DNA from: Megaustenia siamemsis
Taxonomy: Eukaryota; Mollusca; Gastropoda; Stylommatophora; Ariophantidae
DNA length: 64,000 bases
NCBI GenBank assembly: GCA_032433765.1
Contig: JAVIAB010000092.1
Coordinates: forward strand, 61,852,126 to 61,916,125
Direction of reading: 5' to 3'
The notes beneath the pieces were generated by a model. It saw nothing but the letters and a program-made list of their open reading frames with translations, was not told the DNA's origin and made no database searches. Within the stretch, counting starts at the first letter, position 1; each line of letters begins with the position of its first letter. Below are positions 1-10,983 of this stretch, in pieces. Made by a program: the position numbers and the translations under genes.

Positions 1-35
1 CGATGGAGAATGCAGCTCCCTTTCGTTGTTTGGAT

Positions 36-135
36 ATTCAATGAGATGTTAATTCAGATGATTCCACTGGCACGGACAGTTGAGCAATTGTAGATTTCCA
101 TTCGTTTGCAGTGATACCAGGGCCTTCAAATAACC
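36..135 (-). repeat. Interspersed repeat, partner of 53308-53399
   Basis: The reverse complement of this stretch matches 53308-53399 closely, including a shared run around CCAGTGGAATCATCTGAATT and the phrase GGTATCACTG upstream of it. Two copies 53 kb apart in opposite orientation indicate an interspersed repeat. No coding motif or tRNA-like box is clear, so the class is unknown. Confidence 0.6.
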
Positions 136-345
136 ATTAATGTTGCCTATTGTCATTTCATTATGTAGATATCAATTTTGGCAAACCGTGTGATTAGATC
201 ATCTAAATTGAACATTTAGAAAAAAGGTGTATGTATCAGACATTTTTGTTACTTATTTGACATCACCACAAGCCTCCAAACAACTTACAGATCACTTTCA
301 GTAGACGAAGAATTTTGTATCCACACTTGTTCCAGTTGCTTAGCA

Positions 346-470
346 TTTATCTATCTATTGATCTTTCGAGCCGTAGCCGGCCCATAGGGCGTAGACCAAG
401 ATACTCCTTCTCTTATCTGAATTTTTGTTCTAGCAGTTTTCAATCCTTTTAAAGATATTTTATCAAATCT
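346..470. repeat. CTAT-flanked interspersed repeat, copy 1
   Basis: Begins in an ATCTATCTAT run followed by TTTCGAGCCGTAGCCGGCCC and a block ending near TTTAAAGATATTTT. The same order recurs at 12982-13095 with few differences. A related but different body follows the same CTAT/CTTTCGAGCC junction at 7845. Probably a SINE or other short non-autonomous element; the class was not determined. Confidence 0.6.
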
Positions 471-2375
471 CACCATTTGTCTCTGTTCTGTGCAAGCAGC
501 TCTATCTCATTGAGGGAATTAGCATTTATGCACATAAATGAATAAAAATAATACCAGATTGCTCTGGTGTTTCCAAAAGACTAACCACTGCCGTTGAGTC
601 CAGCCAGTTGCGTGCAGTCTTTCTTACCAAAATTGAGTAGCTGAGGAAACAAAGTGCATACTTCTGTGTAGTTAAAATAACAAATGTAAATAGTAAAATA
701 ATACTAGCCATGCCAAAAGTCAGACTAAAACCCACAAGTAAGACGTTATTATGGAGAAATCTATGACATATAAGAGAAGACCAGTAATATATTTTAAAGT
801 AAAAATAAAACAATTTACCAGGAGTTCGTCTTGTCATTAAAAAACAAAATTGTTGTAAAAAAAGTTATTTCTTTCCATAGTTTGTTGTGTATAACTTCAT
901 GCAGCTGATTGCGTGGTGTAATTTGCTATGGGCTCATGTAGCAAATTATCAGATTCTTTCACGTTGTGTGGACTCCAGGGCTATTTCACGTTCTAGAAGG
1001 AATGGCGTGCCACACAAGGATAGAAAGAATTCCTCATTAGCGGCTGTTTTCTCAATGAAATGTTTCATACCCGTTATTCTTTCTTTCTGTTTGTTCGTCA
1101 GTCCATTTCCTTTTCTACTTTTTCTTTCTTTTATCCATCTGTTGTTGCATTGAAGCGTCACAGGAGAAAGGGGGATTTTGCAATACAGTCGGGTGGCTGT
1201 AGAGGCATTACTTATTGTTTGTTGATCACTGCACTTTCAGATGCTTGAGCGTATATGGACGCAGCCAGGATAGAAATGTTTTTGTTCTTGCTTATGTCAT
1301 TTCATTCCCTCTATCCATTTCTTCCTTGTTCTCCTTTTCGTTCTCTGTCCTGATGTTTTGAGACAGAAAGTTTTTATGTTGTTTGGTCTAGTTACATTCT
1401 TACCAAGTGTTCGAATTTCACTTGTTAATTTATCTATTCCATGTGCGGTTTAATTCCGATCTTTCTCAGCTTTTCACACGGAATATTCTTTTCTACGTGA
1501 TTCAATAATATTTTTTAATGGATTAAAAGTAACGTGTATATATGTGTTCACACCCTGTGCATACTTGTACACACACACATGGATTTTGTATCATCCTTTA
1601 AACTTTTAGGACTTTACTATTTCAGGGATAGATATTTTTACAGGCAACTTAATATTTTACATCAATTTACATTACATTAGAACTGCTTAGCGCGCAGCGT
1701 TTCTTTCTGATTGCTAAATATAAATGTATTACTGGAGTTTTACAGTGGGTACAGTACTTAAGTTATTGCATTGTCTACCTTTTAGTGTTGACCTTGTTAA
1801 AATTTCTTCACCCGTTTTACAAAACAAGTATCCCTGGTACACAAAATAGTTGAACATTGTTTGTGAAGGCAGTACACCTGTTCAAATGTGTGCGCGTGCG
1901 TGATTGTTTTTAGACACGAGAGTTATGGTATGAATAAAGTCAACAGCAGAATTAACAAACATCGCGTGCGCGCGCGCGCGCGTGTGTGAAAGTGATGAGA
2001 TCGCGGAAGACGTTCTAGAGAAGGATTGGGATAAAGTTAAAAGACGTGCAAAGGTGCGAACAACAAAAGAGAACAGTAACGCACTCACTGCGCATGCCTA
2101 AACTTGATGTAAACGGTTAATAATAAATGTTCATAGGTCGAATCTGCGCCTGGTTACATGCAACCAACCGAAGTATACAAACCACATCTTCCAGAATTCC
2201 TGTATTTGTGTGTCCCAGGCTACGTGCATTAGCAACCATCACCCCCTACTAATGGCTTTGTTCAATAGATCTAGTATATTACTGTCATCATTCTGTTTAA
2301 AAATTATTGTTAAACGAGGACCACATTGGAAGATTCAGGAACGTTTTGTAAACATATACTTATCATCACTGGGTG
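471..2375. other. No gene recognised
   Basis: AT-rich sequence with short chance ORFs on both strands, none resembling a known protein. It holds a small alternating CG run at about 1964-1986. If UTP15 starts to the left of the window this is intronic; otherwise it is intergenic. Confidence 0.5.
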
Positions 2376-2700
2376 CCGTCTCCGTATCGAAGGTTGGCAA
2401 CCATGGAGCGCCATTCCGCTATGTTTGCTTTGATAGACAAGTTGTATGTTGTCATAGTTGACATGTCCATCTTTTGATGTTACTCGTCCATGTTAGTCTT
2501 GGTGTGCCTCTTTTACATTGTATTTTCCTTTCCAAGATTACTTTTAGTAAACTGCTGTTTCTTTTAACATGCTCCAAGAGAAGAATTTGTCTTGTTTGAA
2601 TTGTGTTACACACGCTGCACATTTTAATTAGTTCGAAGCGTGTGATGAGCAGTATGCACTCTAGCTTGTCCCTGATGGAACATAGTTCCACATTTACTCT
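2376..2700 (-). mobile_element. LINE 3'-end fragment, family B
   Basis: The minus strand reads a decayed C-terminus with GTPRLTWTSNIKRW, equivalent to the GRPRLTWxxNIKRW signature of the 27815 and 58430 copies. The nucleotide order (GTGCCGTCTCC, AAGGTTGGC, TCTTTTGATGTTACTCGTCC) is shared by all three. It is a 5'-truncated non-LTR retrotransposon copy with stops and frameshifts. Confidence 0.75.
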
Positions 2701-4284
2701 CTAGATTTCTGTCTTTTATGAGATGTCTGGGTGTGTCACGCAGCTTGTCTGTGACATCTTCCACCTCATTATTGGTCCCTCATCTGCCTGACACAATGCC
2801 CTGCATAATTATCTTCTCTAGACCATCATGTCATTCAGGGCCAACATATATTATTGCCCTTGTTTTTATATTCTTTATGAACCAATTATCTGGCATGTTT
2901 TAGTTTTGCTATTGCATTGTCACTGTTCTTGGTATTTTAAGTATTTCACTTTTCTTTAAAAAATAATGAATCATCTCCACACCCCCCCCCCCCAAAAAAA
3001 AAAATCAATTGAAAAAAGAAAACCAATGATGATCACATTTTGAGGACAGTGTATCTCTACTGCTTAATTGTGATCAATGACAATCTGTAGTGCTAAGGGG
3101 CTTGGAGAGACATTTGAGTTGAATTATTTTTTCTAAGGCGGCTCTCGGGAGAAACCGCGACTAAACTTTAGAAGCAAGCAGAATATACATAATACGATTT
3201 AGATAACATTGCTCGTTTGAGCTTTGTGTTTTAAACATAATTCTACCGGATTTTAAAAAATTTCTTCACGATGAAGGTATTTGGGCCGCAACTCAGGATT
3301 TGTCTATTGTTAAAGTATGTAAAAATTTCGTAATGTCTATTTTATGTGTCTATGATAGTCTCGCCGTAGTCCTGCCGCGTAACTTCCCTATTGTTGGTTT
3401 ATATATAAAAACGCACTTTATCGCCTGCTTTATTAGTTCCATTTGAAATCCTGCTTTCCTCTATAGATTCAAGAAATTGAGTCGTGTGTGTGTGCTTGTT
3501 AAATAAGTAGAACCGAAGACTGGGAAAGTCGTTTGGGCTAGGAAACGTCATAATAATGATGTTCTAGAGAGTGCTGTTACAGTTTCGCATCTTCGGTGAG
3601 TACGACCCGGATCACGTGCATCCTCGCCAGAAGTGGGAAGTGACGTCTGCTTAAACATTGGAAACAGGAAGTGAGATATGAAGAGTGGATGCTGCCGAGA
3701 TCAGTGTGGGCGAGATGCAAATGTCATCACATTAGCCTCTTCCTACCTTAAAACGAAAAAAAAATAAAAATAAAACATTCCTTGTATCAAACCCGAAACT
3801 AGCTTCTCCATATTCCTCGAATTGTTCTTTTTATTTATTTTTCGTTTTCTGTTTTCTCTATAACATCGAGTTATTTTTGTGCAAATAGAGATAGGAATGG
3901 TTGAAAGCACGTTCATATCTAGGACTTCATGACATATCATAAATATGTGAACAAGAAAAAAATAAATGTAAAAATATAATAATTTATCATATAGTAAAGA
4001 AAAGACCTGGTTATGCGCTGTTTACCTTTAAAATGACTCTCCTCCCTATCTGTTTATCCATTCAGTTCGCCTGTCCGACTGTGTGTATGATTGGTATTTT
4101 TACTATTTGTCGTCTGTCTTTTCCTTGACTCTCACACATCCTTTTCAACGGTCCTGTTAGGTAGGGACAAATCATATAAGACAATTTTTTTTCAATAAAA
4201 ATCTTCCCAAAATCTATTGTACTTGAAAAAAAAAGCATTCATTTCCTTTAATGGCAATGCTATATTTAGGTGGCCATTTACTTT
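2701..4284. other. No gene recognised
   Basis: No exon or transposon protein motif seen. Contains a C-run followed directly by an A-run at about 2980-3004, one of several such tracts in the window. Confidence 0.5.
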
Positions 4285-4862
4285 TGAAACCCCGCCTAGA
4301 GTTCACCTTCTTCTACCTTTCAACTGCCTGTGGAACATAGGTCTTTAGCAAACACTTTCCAAACTGTTCTGTTTCTTACCATTCTTTTCAGATCATTCCC
4401 CATCTTTTTAGTTTTAAAACTTCACCATTTGTTTTCTTTTCTTTTCATCCAATTCTACCTATTCTTCTATATATCCACATTTAAAAGGCTTCAATTCTCT
4501 GTTCTGTTTTCTTGTCTAATGTCCATGTTTCTGCACCATATAGGAATATTGAGAAGATTTAACATTTTCCCCATGTCTTACCCTGGGGATTCCAAAAAAG
4601 TGTCCATCATGTAATACTCTCTGTTGGCTTCTGCAGTGTCTGTGCTATCTAGTGCCATCGTTTTCATCGTATCTCTTTGTCCACTGATTGACAGGTACTT
4701 TTTCATAATTCTACATTGGAGATTTTGGTCCTGCCATTTTTATCCTTTTATTCCACGCATGTATATATTAATGAGAGTCTGTATCTTCGTGGTTGCCATT
4801 TTTGTTGTTCTCCATGTTTCACATCGATATTAGAAGACTGATTTAACATTGGATTTACCAAA
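4285..4862 (-). mobile_element. LINE 3'-end fragment, family C, interrupted by family B sequence
   Basis: Both ends match the family C 3' region seen at 7345 and 28775: a 'gaacataggtctttagcaaa' type start, and further on 'ctggggattcc' and 'gtaatactct..gttggcttc'. Between about 4400 and 4560 the sequence instead matches family B as found at 28065-28240. The composite is non-coding and riddled with stops. Confidence 0.7.
4400..4560 (-). mobile_element. Family B LINE segment embedded in a family C copy
   Basis: Shares 'tgttctgttttcttgtctaa' and neighbouring text with 28170-28200 of the family B copy, while sequence on both sides belongs to family C. About 70 bp of the expected family C text is absent at the junction, so this is a replacement or an insertion with deletion. 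Confidence 0.6.
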
Positions 4863-5609
4863 GTAGACTCAATAATCTTTTTTTTTTTTTAGCTAAAGTC
4901 AGCAAGTTTCTAATTAACTTTAAATATTGCTGTTCCACCCTCCTCCTAATTATATGATCTTAAGGTTTTAGGGGTTGAGCAGGTTTCTCAATCTATCCTT
5001 ATTTCTGGTCCAGGCAAATGTCTTTCAGGTTTTCACAATCTTTCTTCTTCATGTACTTATTGATTGACCTAGTTTCCTTTTATCTTCATGGGTTCCACTA
5101 CAAAGCCTATTTTGTTATGGAAGCATCAGGTTTCCAATATGTGTATAAAATCTCCATTTCTATTCATACCCCTCTATTTAAATGGCTTGTTATGTTTGTT
5201 CCCTGATATCTACATTTCTGATGTTAATGATAATTAAATAGTCCATAACACTGTAGGGGTGTGACATTTGCTAAAGGATTACAGTGCTGAAGTAATAGCA
5301 CTTTAAGTTGGTGCTCTTCATTACTGATTTAACCTTTCCTAGCTTTGCAGGTCATGCACATATTTGTATAGCTTGGCTTGACTACGTTTCCTTTCTTACC
5401 TAGGAGTGAGCCCCAAACCTTTGTATTGATAAATGATTTTTGTGCTAATCTCACTCTCACAATCTTTGGCTGTACTGAACTTTGAGAACATAGAATGGGT
5501 CAGATCTTTGGTTTGAGACTACACTGATCTCAAGTACAACCTTTTCACTGTTCTAGTTTGTTACAAGCATTCTAAAATATCTTTTATAAAAATATATATA
5601 TATATATAT
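4863..5609. other. No gene recognised
   Basis: AT-rich; contains a T12 run near 4879 and a short (TA)n at about 5591-5608. No exon seen. Confidence 0.45.
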
Positions 5610-5809
5610 TCGGGTAATTTTACCTGCTACTGTATGCAGTAAACAGTACAACCTGTGGCTGCCTTGCAGGTAAGCCCGAAGTAAAACAACCCCACTGCCT
5701 TGTGGGTGAGACTTTTTAGTCAAAGGCTAGTGGAGCCAACCGTAAACAAACCGACGGAAGGCAACAGAAAACCACCATCGTAATTTCTTTGTACAATCAT
5801 GAATCGCCA
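5610..5809 (+). other. GC-richer block abutting a LINE 3' end, possible LINE 5' UTR remnant
   Basis: This stretch (CTGCCTTGTGGGTGAGACTT and following) is less AT-rich than its surroundings and runs directly into the family A LINE 3' region. It is absent in front of the other family A copies. It could be the 5' UTR of an internally deleted LINE, or an unrelated repeat; only one copy is in the window. Confidence 0.3.
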
Positions 5810-6440
5810 AGACATCACCTCAGAGCAAAATAAAGACAAGTGAAAACAGGTAAATGAATTTAAATATTTGGGAACTTTGTTAACCTCAGACGGAAGATGA
5901 ACAAAAGAGGTGAGATGCAGAACGTCTCAGGCAAAAGCAGCTTTCCAAAAAATGAGGATGATACTATCCAATCCATTTTTGACAATAGAAACAAGAAAAA
6001 GAGTTCTTAAATGTTATGTAGAGCCAGTCTTAACATATGGATGCGAGTCATGGACAATAGGACAGACAGACAAGAAAATCACTGGAGTCTGTAGAAATTT
6101 GGTTTTACAGAAGAATGTTGAGAATACCATGGACAGCTAAGAAGAGTAATGAAGAGGTTCTGAGAGAGGTCAAAGCAAAAAGAAAGCTAATTTCCAATAT
6201 TAGGAAGAGACAATCATCATTTTCTGGCCATGTAATGAGAAGAGAACAACTTGGATATATTGTAACAACTGGAAAAATTGAGGGACGAAGAGATAGAGGG
6301 AAGCAAAGAGAAAAATAACAGACAGCTTAAGAGAATGGCTTGGCAGAAGGTCAACAACAGGGATGATAAATAGCTGCCGAGATCGAAAGTTGTGGAGAGA
6401 CATGATCACCTACACCACTAGGCCCAGTACTTGATGATCA
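5810..6440 (+). mobile_element. LINE 3'-end fragment, family A
   Basis: Encodes, with frameshifts, the post-RT region of a non-LTR retrotransposon: VNEFKYLGTL, LTYGCESWTIGQ, RMLRIPWTAKKSNEEVLRE, SFSGHVMRREQL, GKIEGRRDRGKQ. It aligns at DNA level with 14690-15178, 36820-37440 and the inverse of 24835-25270. It ends at TACTTGATGATCATGAT, the short-repeat 3' tail of this family. 5'-truncated or internally deleted, non-functional. Confidence 0.85.
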
Positions 6441-7344
6441 TGATATATATATTACATATTATAAGAATATATATATTACTTAGGTTAAAAGTTTGTTTTT
6501 TGTGTGTGTAGTATCACAGCATGGAAACACTTGTATATAATATCAGTTGTTAAAATCAAAGAAAATGTGCTACACTCAGAACATCTTTTGCTAATAAATG
6601 TGGCAAAACTGACATGATTTTTCTGACAGGTCACTGAGTTTATGGCAAGCAACTATGGTGCAAAATTCTTAAAAAATACTTCACCTGCCTTTTATTTTCT
6701 GTGACCATCTAACAAGGTGACAGTTGTTTGTATTCAGCATTATCTGATCTAGAGCAGTAGTTTTTAAAGAACAAGTCTTTTTTACTTAGGTTTAGGTCAA
6801 GTTTGATTTCTCTTACCATTGCTTCTCCTGTGTGGTTTTTGGTCTGGCTTTGCTCTCAGGCAATTTTTCAACTATTGTATATTCTTGATGTGAATTATGA
6901 AACTGAAATAACATGCCTGGTTTACAAGATATCATATTGGCACATAAAACAGCCATTGATATTTGATAATCTACTTTTCTTATACATGATTGGATATATT
7001 AAGATATTTGTACTTGGGGAGGGAGGAAGATTGATCCACATGATTATCAGCATTTCCCTTATAATTTTTTACTTGGTCCTTCTTGAGTATCCCAGGTGAC
7101 CATTCTACCATTGATCAGAAGGAATGAAGTACAGGTATTCCTGTTGTTGTCATGATGTTTTAGCAAAATACTGTCTTCTCTTATACCGTCTCCATTATTT
7201 TTTAACTGTGAATCTGCCTGACATCTGTTTTCTTGTTTTTTTTTTGACTGAGACAAAAAAAAGCTGTCATCCTGTGGCTTCATGTAGGGCAACATTGGAT
7301 CTCTAAATCTTGCTGATACCATGAATATTCTATCTAAACGAATA
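6441..7344. other. No gene recognised
   Basis: No exon, transposon protein or repeat copy recognised. Short hydrophobic ORFs here have no recognisable family. Confidence 0.45.
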
Positions 7345-7800
7345 CATCTACCTTTTTAGCTCCCAGTGGAGCATAGGTCTTCAACAAACACTTTCCAAGT
7401 CGTTCTGTTTTTTGCCATTCTTTTAAGATCATTCCATGTCTTCACCATCATCTTCATCTCTGCTTCTATCTGTCTTCGCCAAGAACTCCTTGGTCTTCCT
7501 CTTTGTCTTTTCCCCTGGGGATTTAAAAAAAGGGCCTGTTGTGTAATACTCTCAGTTGGCTTCTGTAGTGTGTGTCCTATCCAGCGCCATTGTCTTCGCT
7601 GTATCTCTTTATCCACTGGTGTTTGACTGGTACATTTCCATAATTCTAAGTTAGTGATTTTGTCCTGTCATTTCCATCCTTTTATTCTGCGTAAGCATCT
7701 ATTAATGAAAGTCTGTATCTTCGTGATTGTCAGTTTTGTTGTTCTCCATGTTTCACAGCCATATAATAGGACCGCCTTAACATTTGAGTTGAAATAAACG
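7345..7800 (-). mobile_element. LINE 3'-end fragment, family C
   Basis: The minus strand from 7616 reads DKEIQRRQWRWIGHTLQKP, then ESITQQALFLNPQGKRQRGR and RPRSSWRRQIEAEMK, ending in EDLCSTGS. This is the widely distributed LINE C-terminus of the 'TLRKP.ESITRQAL.WNPQGKRKRGRPR' type. The ORF for the last 86 residues is still open. Upstream parts are lost. Confidence 0.85.
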
Positions 7801-7844
7801 AATACATGGTTGAGTATAAATATATTCATCTTTCCATAACCCTT

Positions 7845-8137
7845 TCTATCTATCTATCTATCTATTGTCCTTTCGAGCCGAAGATGGCACATAGGGCAGA
7901 ACCACAATCTCAAAAACAGAAACCTTGCGTGCCAAAATGGCACATATTGCGGAGATCACTGCTTCTAAAATCTATGGCTCTGTTTCCATAACAATACTTT
8001 TTACAATGACAGCTTGTCAAGCCATCAATCAACCTCCTTAGTCGCCTCTTACGACATGCCTGGAAGGTCACAGTGTCACTATTCTTTACTTCCCTCATAG
8101 TGAAGCCCCGGTAACACATGGGAATCCATAACCCTAT
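7845..8137. repeat. CTAT-flanked SINE-like repeat
   Basis: Starts with (CTAT)n and TTTCGAGCCGAAGATGGCAC, and includes the string TAGTCGCCTCTTACGACATG. From memory, that string resembles one common in mollusc SINEs. The start is shared with 346-470 and 12982-13095, but the body differs. A smaller piece of the same type sits at about 8586-8650. Confidence 0.5.
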
Positions 8138-8215
8138 ACTGCAGGAAAAAACAATTTATACAAGAAACAACATTACAGATATATACAGTACTTCAGACAA
8201 ATGAATGATAGACAG
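8138..8215 (+). mobile_element. LINE 3' UTR fragment, same family as the RNase H LINE at 55195
   Basis: Matches the 3' flank of the RNase H element (about 55925-56000): both contain a 'ttatacaRgaaacRacatt' segment followed by 'gatata..acaRtactt'. This is a strongly 5'-truncated copy that ends about 110 bp before a UTP15 exon. Confidence 0.6.
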
Positions 8216-8327
8216 CAAGAAGATATGAGACAAAATAAAATAATTTAGATGTAGTGACATGTTCTCAGATACTTGCTTCATTGAAGCTCTAGCAGCTTGT
8301 GTACATCTTACTCATGTTAACTGACAG

Positions 8328-8512
8328 GTGCAGATATACAATGGTGAAGATAGCCAGCTTCTTGGAACAGTCAGCAGGTTCAAAGATATTGCTTACAGTG
8401 GTAGTTACAGAAGAGATGGAAAGCTGCTTGTGGCTGGCACTGAAGACAAATACATCAAGCTTTTCAACCCCAACACTCGATCCCTGCTCAGAACTTTCAA
8501 AGGACATACAGG
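8328..8512 (+). CDS. UTP15: UTP15 exon (WD40 region, first exon seen)
   Basis: UTP15 is a nucleolar WD40 protein of the t-UTP/UtpA part of the small-subunit processome. It acts with U3 snoRNA in pre-18S rRNA processing and supports rRNA transcription. This exon reads VQIYNGEDSQLL, then SRFKDIAYSGSYRRDGKLLV and AGTEDKYIKLFNPNTRSLL, ending RTFKGHTG. The SRFKD-AY-(x)n-DG-LLVAG-ED block is typical of UTP15 rather than WD40 proteins in general. The acceptor is CTGACAG at 8321-8327. The donor is GG|GTAAGG with GT at 8513. It starts in phase 0 and ends with two bases of a Gly codon completed by the next exon. In human UTP15 about 60 residues precede this point; their exon(s) were not found to the left. 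Confidence 0.9.
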
Positions 8513-9374
8513 GTAAGGTCCTGACAAATATAATGCAATTTAAATTTATACAGAAAATTGGGGTTTGGTAGATGTAGAGGCATTTTATCTATCTATTATA
8601 TTGTCTTTTTGAGCCAAAGATGGAACATCCTGGCACAAATTGTCAAATTCTAAACCCTTTGTGTCTGTTGATCTTTGTGTTAATTTGTGTGCTATTGATG
8701 TTTTAGTTCATTGATGTTTGTGAGAAACTGTATTTCAAAATTATATAAATTTGACACTTTTTGGGTAAAACATTTTAACCAGAAATATTGTGACAATTTA
8801 AGTCATAGAACCTCTTATGATCATTGTAATATTCCATAGCAGAATTATACTCTAATTATGATTCAGAACTGAGAAAATTAGCAAGACTTCTAAAATATCA
8901 GCAAACAGTTGTATACTGTATATCTAGGATGGACAAACTTCTACATCAGAACCTAAGAAATCAGGAAGCAATTGCAGCCTTTACAAAACCTCCAGAATGT
9001 AAAAATAGTGACTTGTGTTGACTCTGTGTCATTCAGTCATCACCATCTTCAGGAATGATTTTCTGACTCACGTAGAGAAATCAAAATTTCTTGAGGTTTG
9101 AATTCTTTGTTTTCTCTGTTCTGGAGTTGATGTCCCTTGTTGAAATTGTGTTAAACTGCCTGGTGTGAGCACAGTCTGTCCTTGCTTTCGATTTCTTATT
9201 TACACTTTGTTGTATATTCACAGTATGTTTTATATGTTGAATGCGGTGACATTTATTTAATATATCATGCATTTGTACAAATGTCTTTATGGCATTAATA
9301 CTTAGATTGCTCTACTTGTAGCTGAGGTTATTTATATATATCTTGTCAATTATTTTTGCTTTTGTTCTATGTAG
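8513..9374 (+). other. UTP15: UTP15 intron (862 bp)
   Basis: Begins GTAAGG and ends TATGTAG. It contains a fragment of the CTAT-type repeat at about 8586-8650 and no other recognised element. It is the only intron of ordinary size seen in this gene. Confidence 0.85.
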
Positions 9375-9498
9375 GCCTGTGCATACTACAAAGTTTCTAG
9401 AGGATCAGTTCCGTATTGTGTCCGGTTCCAATGACAAGACAGTCAGGGTCTGGGATATTCCTACTGAGAAAGAAATCCATGTTTATCAGGAGCACCAG
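9375..9498 (+). CDS. UTP15: UTP15 exon (WD40 repeat)
   Basis: One base completes the Gly codon split by the previous intron, then 41 codons follow: PVHTTKFLEDQFRIVSGSND, KTVRVWDIPTEKEIHVYQEH, Q. It supplies a complete WD40 repeat (VSGSNDKTVRVWD ending in WD) and matches the UTP15 segment where a VSG-xD-TVxxWDIP core is followed by a KEI-x-EH turn. Acceptor GTAG before 9375; donor CAG|GTACAT at 9499. It ends in phase 0, matching the next exon. No frameshift or stop. Confidence 0.9.
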
Positions 9499-9522
9499 GT
9501 ACATTTATTGAGAAAAATCCAC

Positions 9523-9560
9523 CTTTTTTTTTTTTTTTTTTTTTGGGGGGGGGGGGGGGG
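9523..9560. repeat. T-run followed by G-run
   Basis: About 20 T then about 18 G. Read on the minus strand this is a C-run followed by an A-run, as seen at 2980, 37559 and 40158. Confidence 0.9.
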
Positions 9561-9984
9561 TTGTTTTTGTGTCTTAGCTTTAGGAAAGTGCTCTTAAACA
9601 ATTCATTCTTCGTTGTCACTTTTTTTTTTTTTTTTTTTTTTTATTGGCTGTGAAATTTTGTAAGGTACATTGTGTTTTGTACTCAAAAATTTAAAGTGTT
9701 TTTCAAATCTTGTATCATGGTAGCAATATAGGGATTGAGTCTCACTAGCTCTTGCTTGTACTTATAAGAGCAACAAAGTGGAGTGGCAAGAAGAGACAAA
9801 CCTATTATTCACACCATAAAAGGAGTCAGCATTGAACCAATCTTGACATACAGACCCAGTAGCCTGATGATTTGACCTCCTGGATAGAATTTTATTTGTC
9901 CATACTATACATAATATATTTAGAAGGTTGCATGATATTGAAGGAGGTAGCTTGGAGCGCAACCAAATTAAGATTTAGTGACAA

Positions 9985-10260
9985 CAGAGGAGTGGTAAGG
10001 GACTGGTTGGTCTCGAGGCAGAGAGGTTGTGAGTTCAAATCCCAGCTGCACCAGTTGAAATTTTTATTTATGATTTCTCTCTGCAGCAACCACCTCTGGT
10101 CTCAGCAGCGAGGCCTGGCTTGAAATGTCAATTCCTCATCAACTGAAAAAATATGAGTGCTTCCAAAGTTAGAGTCATCTGCCTGTGCAGCGAGAAACCC
10201 CTGTGCACACAGCTGCCAGGAAAAACAGATTAACATTAACACACAAAATTAAGTTCCTAG
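9985..10260 (+). mobile_element. tRNA-derived SINE (candidate)
   Basis: Has pol III-like boxes in the right order: AGTGGTAAGG near 9991 (A box) and GAGTTCAAATCCC at 10031-10043 (B box), followed by a non-tRNA body. It does not resemble the GAGCCGCGATAGCTC SINE elsewhere in the window. The ends are not defined and no target-site duplication was found. Confidence 0.5.
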
Positions 10261-10344
10261 TCTCTAGGGACTTCGCCAGGAGTGAAAGCTGGCAAATGTA
10301 AAAAAGAACAATCTCTCTTGATAACCCACAACATATGAGAGGAT

Positions 10345-10795
10345 GTAATTAGAGTAAATACAATGTTAAATCAGTCCTATTATATGGCTGTGAAAATGGA
10401 CAGCAAAAATGACAATCACAAAGATACAGACCTTCATTAATGGATGAATGTGTGGAATGAAAGGATGAAAATGGCAGGACAAAATCACTAGTTTAAAGCT
10501 ATGGGAAAGTACCGGTCAAATCCTAGTGGACAAAGAGATACAATGAAGATAGTGACACAGTGGATAGGACACACTCTGTGGAAACCAACTGAGAGTATTA
10601 CACAGTATGCCTTTTTTTGGAATACTCAGGAAAGAGGCACAGAGTAATACCAAAATATTTTTAGAGAAGACAGCCGGAAGCAGAGATTAAGAAGTTAGGG
10701 AAGACATGAAATGATCTTAACAGAATGGAAGAAGCAGAACATCTTGGAAGGTGTTTAATGAAGGCTTAGTGTCTACAAGAAGCTGAGAGGAAATG
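10345..10795 (+). mobile_element. LINE 3'-end fragment, family C
   Basis: Decayed copy on the + strand. It has 'gtcctattatatggctgtga', the KPTESIT(Q) region and 'gaaggcttagtgtctacaag' in the same order as 46360-46820 and the inverse of 28775-29245. Many stops; no usable reading frame. Confidence 0.75.
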
Positions 10796-10875
10796 TAGCG
10801 ATTAATGTAATGTAAACACAAAGTAGATATTAGCTGGAATCGACCAGGTGATTTAATAATAGGTTAGGAGTTGAA

Positions 10876-10903
10876 CATATATATATGTGTATATATATAT
10901 ATG

Positions 10904-10980
<77 letters not shown>
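10876..10980. repeat. (TA)n microsatellite at the left flank of mariner
   Basis: Imperfect at first, then uninterrupted AT alternation from 10921 to 10980, ending exactly where the mariner begins. Confidence 0.95.
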
Positions 10981-10983
<3 letters not shown>

